A stretch of 11,517 nt of DNA from Gammaproteobacteria bacterium (GCA_026982215.1 JALSHN010000341.1:1-11517), one strand, 5' to 3'. Shown: positions 1-7,194, counted from the first letter of the stretch. Program-made: numbers and translations. The notes: generated by a model from the sequence alone, not told the origin.

Positions 1-1045
1 TCAGTTCGTCGAACTGTTTCTTGTAGGCCGCCCGGGTCTCGGCACTCAACTTGCCGGCAGTGGCCGCCTGGATATCGGCCCCGGCCCGTTCCGCCAACCG
101 TAACGCCTCGACGCCGTGACCAGCATCGAGGGCGCTCTGGGCCTGATCCAGCTCGCTTTCGATACGCTTGCGGTCAGCCTCGGCGATGGCCGCGCCCTTG
201 ATACGCAACAACAGCCGTCCGTAGGCGATCTTCTGTTTGGCCTGTTCCATCGCCTGTGCATCGGCGCGATGAGCGGCATCCCCCGCAGCCTGCTGCCTGG
301 CCGCGGCCTCCTCGGCCAGCTTGCGCTCCAATGCGGCGACATCGGTACCCGCATCGACGATGATCAGTTTCCCGCCCATGTTTTTGTGGTTGAAACATTG
401 GTAGTAGAGGACGTCGGGGGTCTGCTCGTCAGGCGTGAATTCGACCACCCCGCGATAGGTGAACTGGCCCTTCACACCACGGGAGTACACCCCACCCCCC
501 CAGCCGTCGGCGCGGGTGCTGAGATAGAAGTCGTGCTTGGGATCGGTGCGCACATCGAAGCGATAGGTCTGACCTCGCACCAGGACGAGGGGCTTGCCCG
601 GCTGGCCATTGACCAGGAAGCCGAGCGGGTGCCCCTCACCGTATGCGGGATGGCGGGGGTCCTTGTCCCCTAGGGTCACCAGGAAGGTGTTGGGGTCGTC
701 CGGCAACGCCGCAGGTGCGTCATCGGCGGCACTCGTGACGAGTTCCTCCACCGCGGTATCCGCGGTCGCGGGGGCCTGCGGCTGCGGAGCGGCCAAAGGT
801 TCCTCCTGTACCGGTTCTTCCTGTATCGGCAACACCTCCGCCGCAGGGGGTTCGGGGGCCGGCTGCGGCTCGGGCTCCGGCTGGGGCACGACCTTGGCTG
901 GCGACGGGGCTGCCACCGAAGGTTCCGTTGCTGTCTGGGTCCTGTCGGGCAACAGTGAACAGCCCTGCACACCCGCCAGCCCCAAAGCCAGCAACACCGC
1001 CCAACGTAAACGTCCCTGCGTGCGCTCGAAGACCACTGCTTTCAT
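1..1045 (-). CDS. Cupredoxin-like lipoprotein with helical C-terminal region (3' end outside window)
   Basis: The frame is open from an ATG at 1045 to the window edge (348 codons, no stop), with AAGGTG eight bases upstream. Residues 13-29 form a hydrophobic signal ending in VQGC, a slightly atypical lipobox, so Cys29 is the likely lipidated residue. Residues 40-95 are a Pro/Glu/Gln-rich linker. Residues 118-232 look like a cupredoxin fold, with a strand around LVLVRGQTYRFDV, then HDFYLS (His171), and a C-terminal YYQCFNHKNMGG in which Cys217, His220 and Met223 could bind copper. The Cys-x2-His-x2-Met spacing is tighter than in plastocyanin (Cys-x2-His-x4-Met), so a bound metal is uncertain. 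Residues 235 onward are Ala/Glu/Lys/Gln-rich and probably helical or coiled coil. It lies downstream of the cytochrome genes but behind a terminator, so it may be transcribed separately. Lipoprotein call fairly sure; copper site inferred. Confidence 0.8.
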   Translation of the reverse strand, partial: MKAVVFERTQGRLRWAVLLALGLAGVQGCSLLPDRTQTATEPSVAAPSPAKVVPQPEPEPQPAPEPPAAEVLPIQEEPVQEEPLAAPQPQAPATADTAVEELVTSAADDAPAALPDDPNTFLVTLGDKDPRHPAYGEGHPLGFLVNGQPGKPLVLVRGQTYRFDVRTDPKHDFYLSTRADGWGGGVYSRGVKGQFTYRGVVEFTPDEQTPDVLYYQCFNHKNMGGKLIIVDAGTDVAALERKLAEEAAARQQAAGDAAHRADAQAMEQAKQKIAYGRLLLRIKGAAIAEADRKRIESELDQAQSALDAGHGVEALRLAERAGADIQAATAGKLSAETRAAYKKQFDEL

Positions 1046-1124
1046 CGTCAATACACCTTGCCTGAATTGGGGGGTATCGCCATGTCGGACAACCCCCGTC
1101 AGCCTTTAGCTCCCTGTGGACACG

Positions 1125-1150
1125 AAAACGGCGCAGGGTCACTGCGCCGT
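1125..1150 (-). terminator. Intrinsic terminator after the triheme cytochrome genes
   Basis: On the minus strand a perfect 9-bp stem (ACGGCGCAG pairing with CTGCGCCGT) closes a 5-base loop and is followed directly by a TTTT tract. It starts 22 bases past the stop codon of the cytochrome gene ending at 1173. It should end most transcripts of the cytochrome operon before the cupredoxin-like lipoprotein gene. Confidence 0.75.
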
Positions 1151-1172
1151 GGTGCGATGTTGGAACACCCCG

Positions 1173-1853
1173 TCAACGCCAGGGGTTCTTCACGCTGGCT
1201 TCGCTGAGAGGCGGCTTCCAGTCCGCCGGTTTGGGCTTGGAGTGACATTTCTTGCACGACTTGGTGGTGATGGGGAAGGCCACCTTGCCGTGGCAGACCC
1301 CGCACTTCTTACCCAGCAGGATGGCGGACATGTTGATCTGGTTGGCCCCCTTCTGTGGGATGAAGATCTTGGGGTGGCAGTTGGAGCAGTGCAGCCACTG
1401 GGTATGCGGCTTGTGGGGGAACACCACGTCGGGCACGGAGGCACGCACCGGCCGCACGATATCCAGATCCATCACCAGGGGCTCCACCGTGGGATCCACC
1501 CGGTCGTAACGCGGATTGATGAGTCCGTCGTTGAGGGCCTTCACCCAGTCCACGTGGTTGCCGAAGGGCGTCCGCGGCCAGCCTTCATAGGCCACTTTGG
1601 GCGGTTGCAGCGCATGGGTGGCCTCGTTCTCGGGGTCGTGAATACCATCTTCCCACGGAGCGGCGTTGGGATCCTTCTCTTTCTTGAGAAGACGGTTGAA
1701 GACATTGGCATTGGAGACCTTGAGCTGGGCGGGGGTGGATCCCGTCACTTCCGCACTGCTGACCGGGACCTCCGCGGCCATGCCGCTGAGAGGCAGGACG
1801 ACGGCGGCGGCGAAGCCCGCGGCAACGGCGATTTTCCTAATCGTCTTGTTCAT
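1173..1853 (-). CDS. Periplasmic triheme c7-type cytochrome with N-terminal extension
   Basis: A 226-residue c-type cytochrome, expected to carry electrons in the periplasm. A signal peptide spans about residues 1-27 (ending GMAA). Residues 28-140 form a heme-free extension with conserved-looking stretches such as EDGIHDP and NHVDWVKALNDG. The C-terminal 85 residues hold three heme motifs: CSNCH at 156-160, CGVCH at 184-188 and CKKCH at 200-204. His147, His150 and His155 just before the first motif are enough to serve as the sixth ligands of three bis-His hemes. The layout matches the c7-type triheme domain (cytochrome c3 family) that also occurs in tandem in Geobacter cytochromes. The start has AAGGGG eight bases upstream. 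The gene follows the other triheme gene after only 12 bases, so the two are surely co-transcribed. Partner and redox role are inferred from context. Confidence 0.93.
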   Translation of the reverse strand: MNKTIRKIAVAAGFAAAVVLPLSGMAAEVPVSSAEVTGSTPAQLKVSNANVFNRLLKKEKDPNAAPWEDGIHDPENEATHALQPPKVAYEGWPRTPFGNHVDWVKALNDGLINPRYDRVDPTVEPLVMDLDIVRPVRASVPDVVFPHKPHTQWLHCSNCHPKIFIPQKGANQINMSAILLGKKCGVCHGKVAFPITTKSCKKCHSKPKPADWKPPLSEASVKNPWR

Positions 1854-1865
1854 TCTGCAACCCCT

Positions 1866-2297
1866 TTATTTCTTATCTGCGGGCTTGTAGGTAGGCGCCA
1901 CCAGGCGCTGGACCGTGCTGCCATGGATCTGGGTGGGCATACCAGGCTTGCCGGAGTGGCACAAGCCGCAGTTTTCCACCGACCAGGCGATCTCGCCATT
2001 GTGGCAGGCACCACAGAACTTGCCGTCGATGATCTTGGCCATGGTGATCTTGTTACCACCAGCCTTGAATTTGAAGCCCAAGTCGGCATGGCAGACCTTG
2101 CAGCGGAAGCGGATGCGGTGATACCAGTGCGGGAAGACCGCCGGACGCATTCCCGCGGCGTCGGAGTAGTTGTTGATGATCACGTCGCCATACTCGGCCT
2201 GAGCCGGTTGCATCGACACCCCCCAAAAGACACTGGCCACCAGCGCAAGCGCGGCCGCCCTCCACCAAGTGGTCAGTCTCGTCGTCACGTTTCTCAT
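1866..2297 (-). CDS. Small periplasmic triheme c7-type cytochrome
   Basis: A 143-residue exported cytochrome consisting of little more than a signal peptide (residues 1-34, ending AQA) and one triheme domain. Heme motifs are CKVCH at 66-70, CGACH at 95-99 and CGLCH at 110-114. His57, His60 and His125 are free histidines that could complete three bis-His hemes. The core FPHWYH, then GGNKITM, then GKFCGACHNG aligns by eye with FPHKPH, GANQINM and GKKCGVCHGK of the next gene, so the two are paralogous over the heme domain. An upstream ATG at 2306 would add three residues, but GGAG lies one base from it and ten bases from the ATG at 2297, which I therefore prefer. It sits between the outer-membrane barrel gene (74 bases away) and its longer paralogue, as expected of a carrier docking at the barrel (inference). 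Confidence 0.92.
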   Translation of the reverse strand: MRNVTTRLTTWWRAAALALVASVFWGVSMQPAQAEYGDVIINNYSDAAGMRPAVFPHWYHRIRFRCKVCHADLGFKFKAGGNKITMAKIIDGKFCGACHNGEIAWSVENCGLCHSGKPGMPTQIHGSTVQRLVAPTYKPADKK

Positions 2298-2307
2298 TGT
2301 CGTCATG

Positions 2308-2311
2308 CTCC
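2308..2311 (-). promoter_or_regulatory. Shine-Dalgarno site deciding the start of the small triheme cytochrome
   Basis: GGAG on the minus strand is one base from the ATG at 2306 and ten bases from the ATG at 2297. Only the second spacing is workable, which favours the shorter protein beginning MRNVTT. Confidence 0.45.
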
Positions 2312-2371
2312 GTCGTTATTTATCGAGGTCGTAAAACGCGTGCCCGCTCCCTGGAGCACCTCCCTGGCAGG

Positions 2372-4111
2372 TCAGAAACTACGGTTGATTCGCAAGAACA
2401 ACAGCCGAGATCCGTTGCTGGTCTCGTTGGCCACTATTCTATACATTACAGCCGCGTTTAACAGACCTATCCGGTAAGAAAGCCGGCTCTCCCATTCCAA
2501 TTGGCGGCGATCCTGCCCGAGCCGGTTCCCGATGGTGGCCGCGTCCACTTTGGAGTAGAAACGCAGCCGATACACGCCGAATACCCGGCGATGTTCGTAG
2601 TCCAGCCGACCGCTGGCGGTGGTATAGAAGGCGTCGTCCAGCCGTTCCCCGCTGCGCCGGCTGCTCTGAGCGCTCATGTGCGCCCCCCAGTGACTCAGAC
2701 GACCGATGGACTGGCGACGGGTCACTTGCAGCGAGGCCAGTTGGGTGGCATCCCCTCGACTCGCGTCCCGGGTGTCCATCACCAACAGTTGGGCCCGCCA
2801 GTCGCGTCCCTTGTCGCTGTTCGTCCATGTCCAGGTACCGGTGTGGTTGACGAGGGTGGCGGAGGGAGCGGTGCCGATACCCACCCCCTGGCGCAGGCTC
2901 TGCAGCAGCGAGAGGCGCATCACCGAGCGGTTTCCGGTGTTCCAGGCCCGCTGGAGGTTGTGCCCTACCGCCAGATCGGCCCGCTGGCTCCAGCGGGTGG
3001 TCTCGAATTGGGCCTGGACCTGGTTGCTCAGCGTGGCGTTGCCGTACCAGTAGTATTGGAAGGTACGCACCAGACGGCGATTGGACTGGTAGTTCAGCGC
3101 AAGACTTTGGCGGGAGCCGACGCTGTTGCTGGTGAGAGTATCCAGCGTGCTGAGATCCGCCGAGGCCATGAGGCGCAGGCGGCGATTGACGTGATAGGTG
3201 CCGGCGAGGGCGGCATTGAAGTGGAGCTGCTCGCTCTCGTTGGCGCTGAACGCCACCGCCCGCCGCTGCAATCGGGCCGAACCAGTGAGGTTGTAGGGTT
3301 TGTAGGTGGGTCGCCAGTAGAAGGTGCTCACCAACTGGCCGATGTCGCTCTTGGAGTTGGGGCGGTAACTGCCGAATCCGCTGGCGAGACCATTGTCGAT
3401 ACTGCGCCCGTCCACCAGGGTGTTGACGTAGAACTCGGGCCGGGGGGTGTAGGTGTGCACCAAATTGACGCTCAGGTTGCGCGAGGCACCGTTCAAGGCG
3501 CTGCGGGTACTCTCCTGATATTTCGTCCAGGCATAGAGGTTTTGCCCGGGACTGCGCGACTTCCACGACAGTCCCACGGCCTGATCACGCAGGGTGCCAT
3601 CCCCGCCCACCCCGCGGATCCATTGCTGGAACCAGCCGTCCACTTGATTGCCGCCGCCGGTGATGAGGCGCTGGCGCATTTGCAGGAAACGGGCTTGGTA
3701 ACGGGTGTCGAGATCCAGCAGGCTGGGGCGGTTGCTGTCCAGCCATTGGCTCACCCGCCGGGTCTCGGCATAGCGGAAATAAAAGGGGGTGCGGCTCTGG
3801 GGCAGCAGATTGAAACTCAATTGGGTGGAAATGGGGCGTGATTCACGGGTACCGGCCACACTGCTCTGACTGGTGATGCTCAAGGAGGCACCGCCGTTGA
3901 AAGTGAGCAGCCAGGGCTGGCCGAGCCAGCCGTTGGCGTTGACATTGCCCAGGTACTGGCTGTCTTCACTGGCCGAACCGCCACCCAGGAGATCCCAGGA
4001 GCGGTAGTTGTAGCCCAAGTTGCCGCCGAATTGCAGGCTCTGGGCGGCCTGCACTGCGGTATTCACCAGCAGCGCCAAACCGGCCAGCATGGACAATCCC
4101 CCCCGATGCAT
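2372..4111 (-). CDS. Outer-membrane beta-barrel (porin-like), candidate sheath of an electron conduit
   Basis: A 579-residue exported protein. A signal peptide covers about residues 1-22 (MHRGGLSMLAGLALL, ending VQA). The rest alternates short aromatic/hydrophobic and polar residues in many candidate transmembrane strands, with turns rich in Gly, Ser, Asn and Asp. It ends LLFLRINRSF, the C-terminal Phe and alternating pattern read by the Bam machinery. I see no cysteine in the whole chain, so it lacks the CxxC of Shewanella MtrB. Length lies between the Geobacter omb porins and MtrB (both from memory). I cannot assign it to a named family. A second ATG at 4090 would remove the basic n-region, so I keep 4111. 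Flanked by a prolyl isomerase and two triheme cytochromes, it most likely forms a pore that lets electrons cross the outer membrane (inference). An ordinary solute porin remains possible. Confidence 0.88.
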   Translation of the reverse strand: MHRGGLSMLAGLALLVNTAVQAAQSLQFGGNLGYNYRSWDLLGGGSASEDSQYLGNVNANGWLGQPWLLTFNGGASLSITSQSSVAGTRESRPISTQLSFNLLPQSRTPFYFRYAETRRVSQWLDSNRPSLLDLDTRYQARFLQMRQRLITGGGNQVDGWFQQWIRGVGGDGTLRDQAVGLSWKSRSPGQNLYAWTKYQESTRSALNGASRNLSVNLVHTYTPRPEFYVNTLVDGRSIDNGLASGFGSYRPNSKSDIGQLVSTFYWRPTYKPYNLTGSARLQRRAVAFSANESEQLHFNAALAGTYHVNRRLRLMASADLSTLDTLTSNSVGSRQSLALNYQSNRRLVRTFQYYWYGNATLSNQVQAQFETTRWSQRADLAVGHNLQRAWNTGNRSVMRLSLLQSLRQGVGIGTAPSATLVNHTGTWTWTNSDKGRDWRAQLLVMDTRDASRGDATQLASLQVTRRQSIGRLSHWGAHMSAQSSRRSGERLDDAFYTTASGRLDYEHRRVFGVYRLRFYSKVDAATIGNRLGQDRRQLEWESRLSYRIGLLNAAVMYRIVANETSNGSRLLFLRINRSF

Positions 4112-4200
4112 CCTGATCTCGCCCCGGCGACCACCGAGGCGGCCTCCCTATTTCCTCGTTGTTATCGATGATGTGCGTTCATCTTGGTACCTGGTGCGCC

Positions 4201-5172
4201 TCAGTCCCCCGTGGCGACGATCACCACGTCCCCCTCACTGCGCAGACGGGCCAGAAACGCCTCCCAGGCCTGTTGGGAACGTTCGCGCTGCAACAGGGCC
4301 CTGGCGCGTTCGGAGACCTGTTCGTAGGGGTTGAGGCGCGCCGGGCGCCGTTCCTGGAGCTGGAACAAGGCCACGCCCTCCAGCAGGGTCACCGGTTCGG
4401 AGACCTCGCCCGGCGACAGCGCCTGCAACACCGCCTCGGCCGCCGGGGCGAGCATCCCCTGATGTTGCCAGCCCAGGTCACCGCCACGGGCGGCGGAGGC
4501 ATCGGCCGAGTGGATGCGCGCCAGATTGGCGAACTCCGCCCCGCGCTCCAGCCGCTCCTTGAGACGGCGGGCCTCATCCATTGCCGCCTGCCAGACCGAG
4601 GCCGGCGAGGAAGGGGCCACCTTGAGCAGAATCATCGCGGCGCGATAGGCGGGCGGGGTGGTGAACAGCTCGGGATGGCGCCGGTAGTAGTCGCGCACCT
4701 CGGCATCGCTGGGCTCGGCCGTTGCCCGCACCTGTTCTTCCAGGCGGGCGAGCAGGCTCTGTTCCTCCAGCATCTGCCGCAGTCCCCGCGCCAAGGCATC
4801 CTCATCCCCACGCCAGGCCCGGCTGCCGCGGTAACGGGCCAGATAACCCTCCAGGCGTTCCGCCACCCAGGCGTCGTCGGGAGTAATGCCACGGCGCCGC
4901 GCCTCCTGCAACATCAGTACCCGGTCGATGAGGCGCTGCCCCACCTCCTCGCGGTAGGCGGTGAGCCGCTCTTGGGGGATCCTGCCGTGATAGAAGCGTT
5001 GCCTTACCCCCAGCCGGAAGGCGGCCTCGAATTCCTCCATGGTGATCACTGTCTCTCCCACCCGGGCATAGACCGCGTCTTGCCGTTGTTTCCCCTCCTG
5101 GAGAGGCTCCCCCGCCGCGGCGCCGGCGGCCGCGGGGAGGGACAGTGTCAGGGCGAGCAGCAAAGCGTGCAT
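4201..5172 (-). CDS. Periplasmic parvulin-type peptidyl-prolyl cis-trans isomerase (PpiC/SurA-like)
   Basis: A 323-residue exported foldase. Residues 1-20 form a signal peptide (MHALLLALTLSLPAAAGAAA). Residues 30-150 are a mostly helical SurA-N-like region (VGETVITMEEFEAAF, then RFYHGRIPQERL). Residues about 170-277 are a single parvulin domain with the family hallmark IHSADASAARGGDLGW at 220-235, containing the active-site His. A helical tail follows. Start choice: an ATG at 5187 overlaps the upstream cytochrome gene and has no ribosome site; the ATG at 5172 is preceded by AGTGAG, lies four bases after that gene's stop and begins the signal peptide exactly. The cell's general SurA would be elsewhere; a copy between a cytochrome and a barrel gene is probably dedicated to folding one of them (inference). 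Confidence 0.92.
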   Translation of the reverse strand: MHALLLALTLSLPAAAGAAAGEPLQEGKQRQDAVYARVGETVITMEEFEAAFRLGVRQRFYHGRIPQERLTAYREEVGQRLIDRVLMLQEARRRGITPDDAWVAERLEGYLARYRGSRAWRGDEDALARGLRQMLEEQSLLARLEEQVRATAEPSDAEVRDYYRRHPELFTTPPAYRAAMILLKVAPSSPASVWQAAMDEARRLKERLERGAEFANLARIHSADASAARGGDLGWQHQGMLAPAAEAVLQALSPGEVSEPVTLLEGVALFQLQERRPARLNPYEQVSERARALLQRERSQQAWEAFLARLRSEGDVVIVATGD

Positions 5173-5176
5173 GGAC

Positions 5177-6046
5177 TCACTTGACATGGCAGGTCAGGCA
5201 CAGCCCGCTGGGGGTCTCGGTGTTGCTGATGCGCAGGAAGGTGGGGTTCTCCGTGGTATGGGGGTCGTGGCAACTGGCACACTCCACGAAGGGCTCGGCC
5301 TCGGCCTGACCGGGATAGCCGTTGGCGGCATCACGTGTGTATAGAATGACATCGGTCTTGGTACGGATACCGTCCCCACCGGTGCGCCAGTCCTTATCCA
5401 CCCACCACAGATAACGCCCGTTGGATTGTTTGAACAACACCGGTGCGAAGTCGGGGTCGGTGGTCTCGCCCTGCGGCGGCGTGGGGTTGCTGGCCGAGAC
5501 GCCGCCACCACCGTACTGGATGCCGATGGGGTGGTCGTTGGTGAGGTCGGTGCCGAGATTCTGGACGATGCCGACCGCCAGACGCCCGTCGGCCGGACCG
5601 ACGACGTCGTCCCCGGTCCATACGCCGGCGGAGAAGCCGGGATTGTCGGCGCCCGAGCCAGGCTCGTTGATGACGCTGTCCATCGCCTGGGTGCCGTCGT
5701 GACAGGAAAGGCAACCGATGGAGACCGAACCCACGTCGGCCACCTGGCCGTCCAGGGTGCTGGTACCCAGCTGGTCATAGGTGGTGTAGATGGCGGGATC
5801 GGAGAGGTTGCGGTTCCACAGCGGAATAGCGGCACTGGCATCACCACCGTGGGGGGTGTGGCAGAAGACACAGATCTCGGCGGTGCCGGAGAACTGGTTG
5901 CGCAACCCGCCGTTGGCGCTCGGCCCCGACCCGGTGACACCGAGATTGTGGACCGACTCGGCGATTCCGGCCCATGCCAGCACACTCCACCCGCCAGCGA
6001 TCACGGCAGCGAGCCCGGCCCATCGCACAGTGCGCGAGACGCTCAT
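5177..6046 (-). CDS. Periplasmic tetraheme cytochrome (cytochrome c3 family, doubled CxxCH type)
   Basis: A 289-residue c-type cytochrome. The signal peptide ends around LAWA (residue 26). Four heme motifs are present: CVFCH at 59-63, CLSCH at 112-116, CASCH at 256-260 and CLTCH at 283-287. His33 (SVHNLG), His66 (HTPHG), His172 (NDHPIG) and His263 (HDPH) are good candidates for sixth ligands, giving bis-His hemes of low potential. VHNLGVTGSGP, CVFCHTPHG, PLWNR, SCHDGT and NDHPIG are typical of a cytochrome family found beside NHL-repeat and PpiC genes in metal-reducing bacteria (from memory). About 140 residues separate hemes two and three, including an aromatic YLWWVDKDWR stretch. The frame continues upstream into the NHL gene, but the ATG at 6046 has a strong site (AAGGGGGGG) and starts the signal peptide. 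Confidence 0.94.
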   Translation of the reverse strand: MSVSRTVRWAGLAAVIAGGWSVLAWAGIAESVHNLGVTGSGPSANGGLRNQFSGTAEICVFCHTPHGGDASAAIPLWNRNLSDPAIYTTYDQLGTSTLDGQVADVGSVSIGCLSCHDGTQAMDSVINEPGSGADNPGFSAGVWTGDDVVGPADGRLAVGIVQNLGTDLTNDHPIGIQYGGGGVSASNPTPPQGETTDPDFAPVLFKQSNGRYLWWVDKDWRTGGDGIRTKTDVILYTRDAANGYPGQAEAEPFVECASCHDPHTTENPTFLRISNTETPSGLCLTCHVK

Positions 6047-6048
6047 GT

Positions 6049-6057
6049 CCCCCCCTT
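6049..6057 (-). promoter_or_regulatory. Strong Shine-Dalgarno site of the tetraheme cytochrome
   Basis: AAGGGGGGG on the minus strand ends two bases before the ATG at 6046. It sets the start inside a frame that stays open for another 180 codons upstream. Confidence 0.6.
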
Positions 6058-6125
6058 CGATCTCTCCATGCCGGCGTCGTATTGTCGACTTCCCAGCGCG
6101 CCGGTCCTCCCTCTCGTTGGGTGGT

Positions 6126-6154
6126 ACTCTATTGAACCTGCGGCCGTCGTGCAA
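6126..6154 (-). promoter_or_regulatory. Possible sigma-70 promoter in the NHL-tetraheme cytochrome gap
   Basis: On the minus strand TTGCAC and TAGAGT are separated by 17 bases inside the 113-base gap between the NHL lipoprotein and the tetraheme cytochrome. Matches to consensus are moderate (3/6 and 4/6). This gap is the longest break in the minus-strand series before the terminator, so an internal promoter for the cytochrome-isomerase-barrel genes would fit. The call is tentative. Confidence 0.3.
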
Positions 6155-6159
6155 GATGC

Positions 6160-7194
6160 TCAGTCCTGCTCCGCCTCCAGCAGGCGGAAGACGCTCAGGT
6201 GGCGAAACAGTTGATCGGCCACGTAGATGAAACCGCGTTCGTCCACCGCGATCCCGGCGGGGAGTGCGAAGCGACCGGGCCCCGATCCGCCCCCCTGTCC
6301 CACCGGCAACAGCAGCCGCCCCATGGCATCGAAGATCTGGTAGTTCTGAAAGGCGGCGTCGGTGACGTAGATCCGCCCGGTGCCGTCCACCGCCAAACCA
6401 CGCGGGCGGGCGAACTGGCCCAGGCCGCGCCCGAGGGAGCCGAATTGGCGCAGCGGCCGGCCGTCGGCGGTGAACACCTGCACTCGGAAGTTGCCCGCGT
6501 CCAATACCACCACCTCGCCGTTCGCTGCCACCGCTACTTGATTGGGCATGTTGAAGCGGCCGGGGGCGCGGCCGCGCCCTCCCCAACGGGCGATCTCGCC
6601 ACCGGTACGATCGAGCACCACCAAGTGGTGGGCGTCATCGCCGGGACCGGCGACGTCGAGGACATAGATGCGTTCCCCGTCGGCGCTCACCGCCACGTCC
6701 CGTGGACGCCGCAGATGCCCGGCTCCCAGCAGCAACAGGTCGTGCCCCCAGGGATCGAACAGGCGCACCAGGGCGCGGGCGCCGTCCACCACATAGATAC
6801 GCCCCCGCCCGTCCAGAGCCACGCCGAGGGGATGACGCAACGGCCGGGCGCCGCCATCGATCACCCGTACCGCCCGTCCCGGGAGATCGAGCAGCAACAC
6901 CCGACCGCCAGCGGTATCGGAGACCACCACTTGGCCGGCGGCGGCGGCCACGTCATAGGGCTTGACGAACAGGGGCTCGGTCGGCAGTGGCGCCCGCGAC
7001 AAGCGCCGGCGCCACTGGCTCAGGCGATCCCGCGGCACGAGATCGGGAAGCGCCGCCAATTGGGCGACGAAGGCCACCCGTGCCGGATCCGGCGGCGGGG
7101 GCCAGCGCCATACGGTTTCGGTCTCGCTCTCGGGGGGACGCAGGGCGCACCCGGCCAGCAGCAGTAGCCCCATGGCCCAGCCGACCCGGCGCAT
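6160..7194 (-). CDS. NHL-repeat six-bladed beta-propeller lipoprotein
   Basis: A 344-residue lipoprotein. The signal MRRVGWAMGLLLLAGC carries a clean lipobox with Cys16; the following residue is Ala, which would suit outer-membrane sorting. After a Pro-rich linker, residues about 75-340 contain six NHL-like units, each with a (P)xGVAVDxxGxIYVxD core, for example HPLGVALDGRGRIYVVDG, RPRGLAVDGTGRIYVTD and LPAGIAVDERGFIYVAD. Such propellers bind proteins or ligands and are usually non-catalytic. The start lies 15 bases after the rpe stop with no good ribosome site, suggesting translational coupling to rpe. NHL lipoproteins often sit beside multiheme cytochrome genes in metal-respiring bacteria (recalled, not searched). 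It may scaffold the cytochromes or the barrel on the periplasmic face (inference). Confidence 0.9.
   Translation of the reverse strand: MRRVGWAMGLLLLAGCALRPPESETETVWRWPPPPDPARVAFVAQLAALPDLVPRDRLSQWRRRLSRAPLPTEPLFVKPYDVAAAAGQVVVSDTAGGRVLLLDLPGRAVRVIDGGARPLRHPLGVALDGRGRIYVVDGARALVRLFDPWGHDLLLLGAGHLRRPRDVAVSADGERIYVLDVAGPGDDAHHLVVLDRTGGEIARWGGRGRAPGRFNMPNQVAVAANGEVVVLDAGNFRVQVFTADGRPLRQFGSLGRGLGQFARPRGLAVDGTGRIYVTDAAFQNYQIFDAMGRLLLPVGQGGGSGPGRFALPAGIAVDERGFIYVADQLFRHLSVFRLLEAEQD

Noticed and set aside
2335..2360. Small GCTCC/GGAGC hairpin in the gap between barrel and small cytochrome genes
   Set aside because: The 5-bp stem has only a two-base loop and no T tract, so it is not a credible terminator.
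1116..2477. A 453-codon plus-strand open frame antisense to the triheme cytochromes
   Set aside because: It has no signal or recognisable domain, crosses two clear genes and their gaps, and is explained by GC-rich codon use leaving antisense frames open.
2501..3841. A 446-codon plus-strand frame antisense to the barrel gene
   Set aside because: Its composition is a Gly/Ala/Val/His/Gln-rich shadow with no fold signature, while the opposite strand encodes an evident barrel.
4159..5184. A 341-codon plus-strand frame antisense to the prolyl isomerase
   Set aside because: It mirrors the parvulin gene and is rich in His, Gln, Gly and Arg, typical of antisense frames.
6047..6586. An upstream extension of the tetraheme cytochrome frame
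   Set aside because: The extra 180 codons are Arg/Pro-rich, overlap the NHL gene, and precede a strong ribosome site and signal peptide at 6046.
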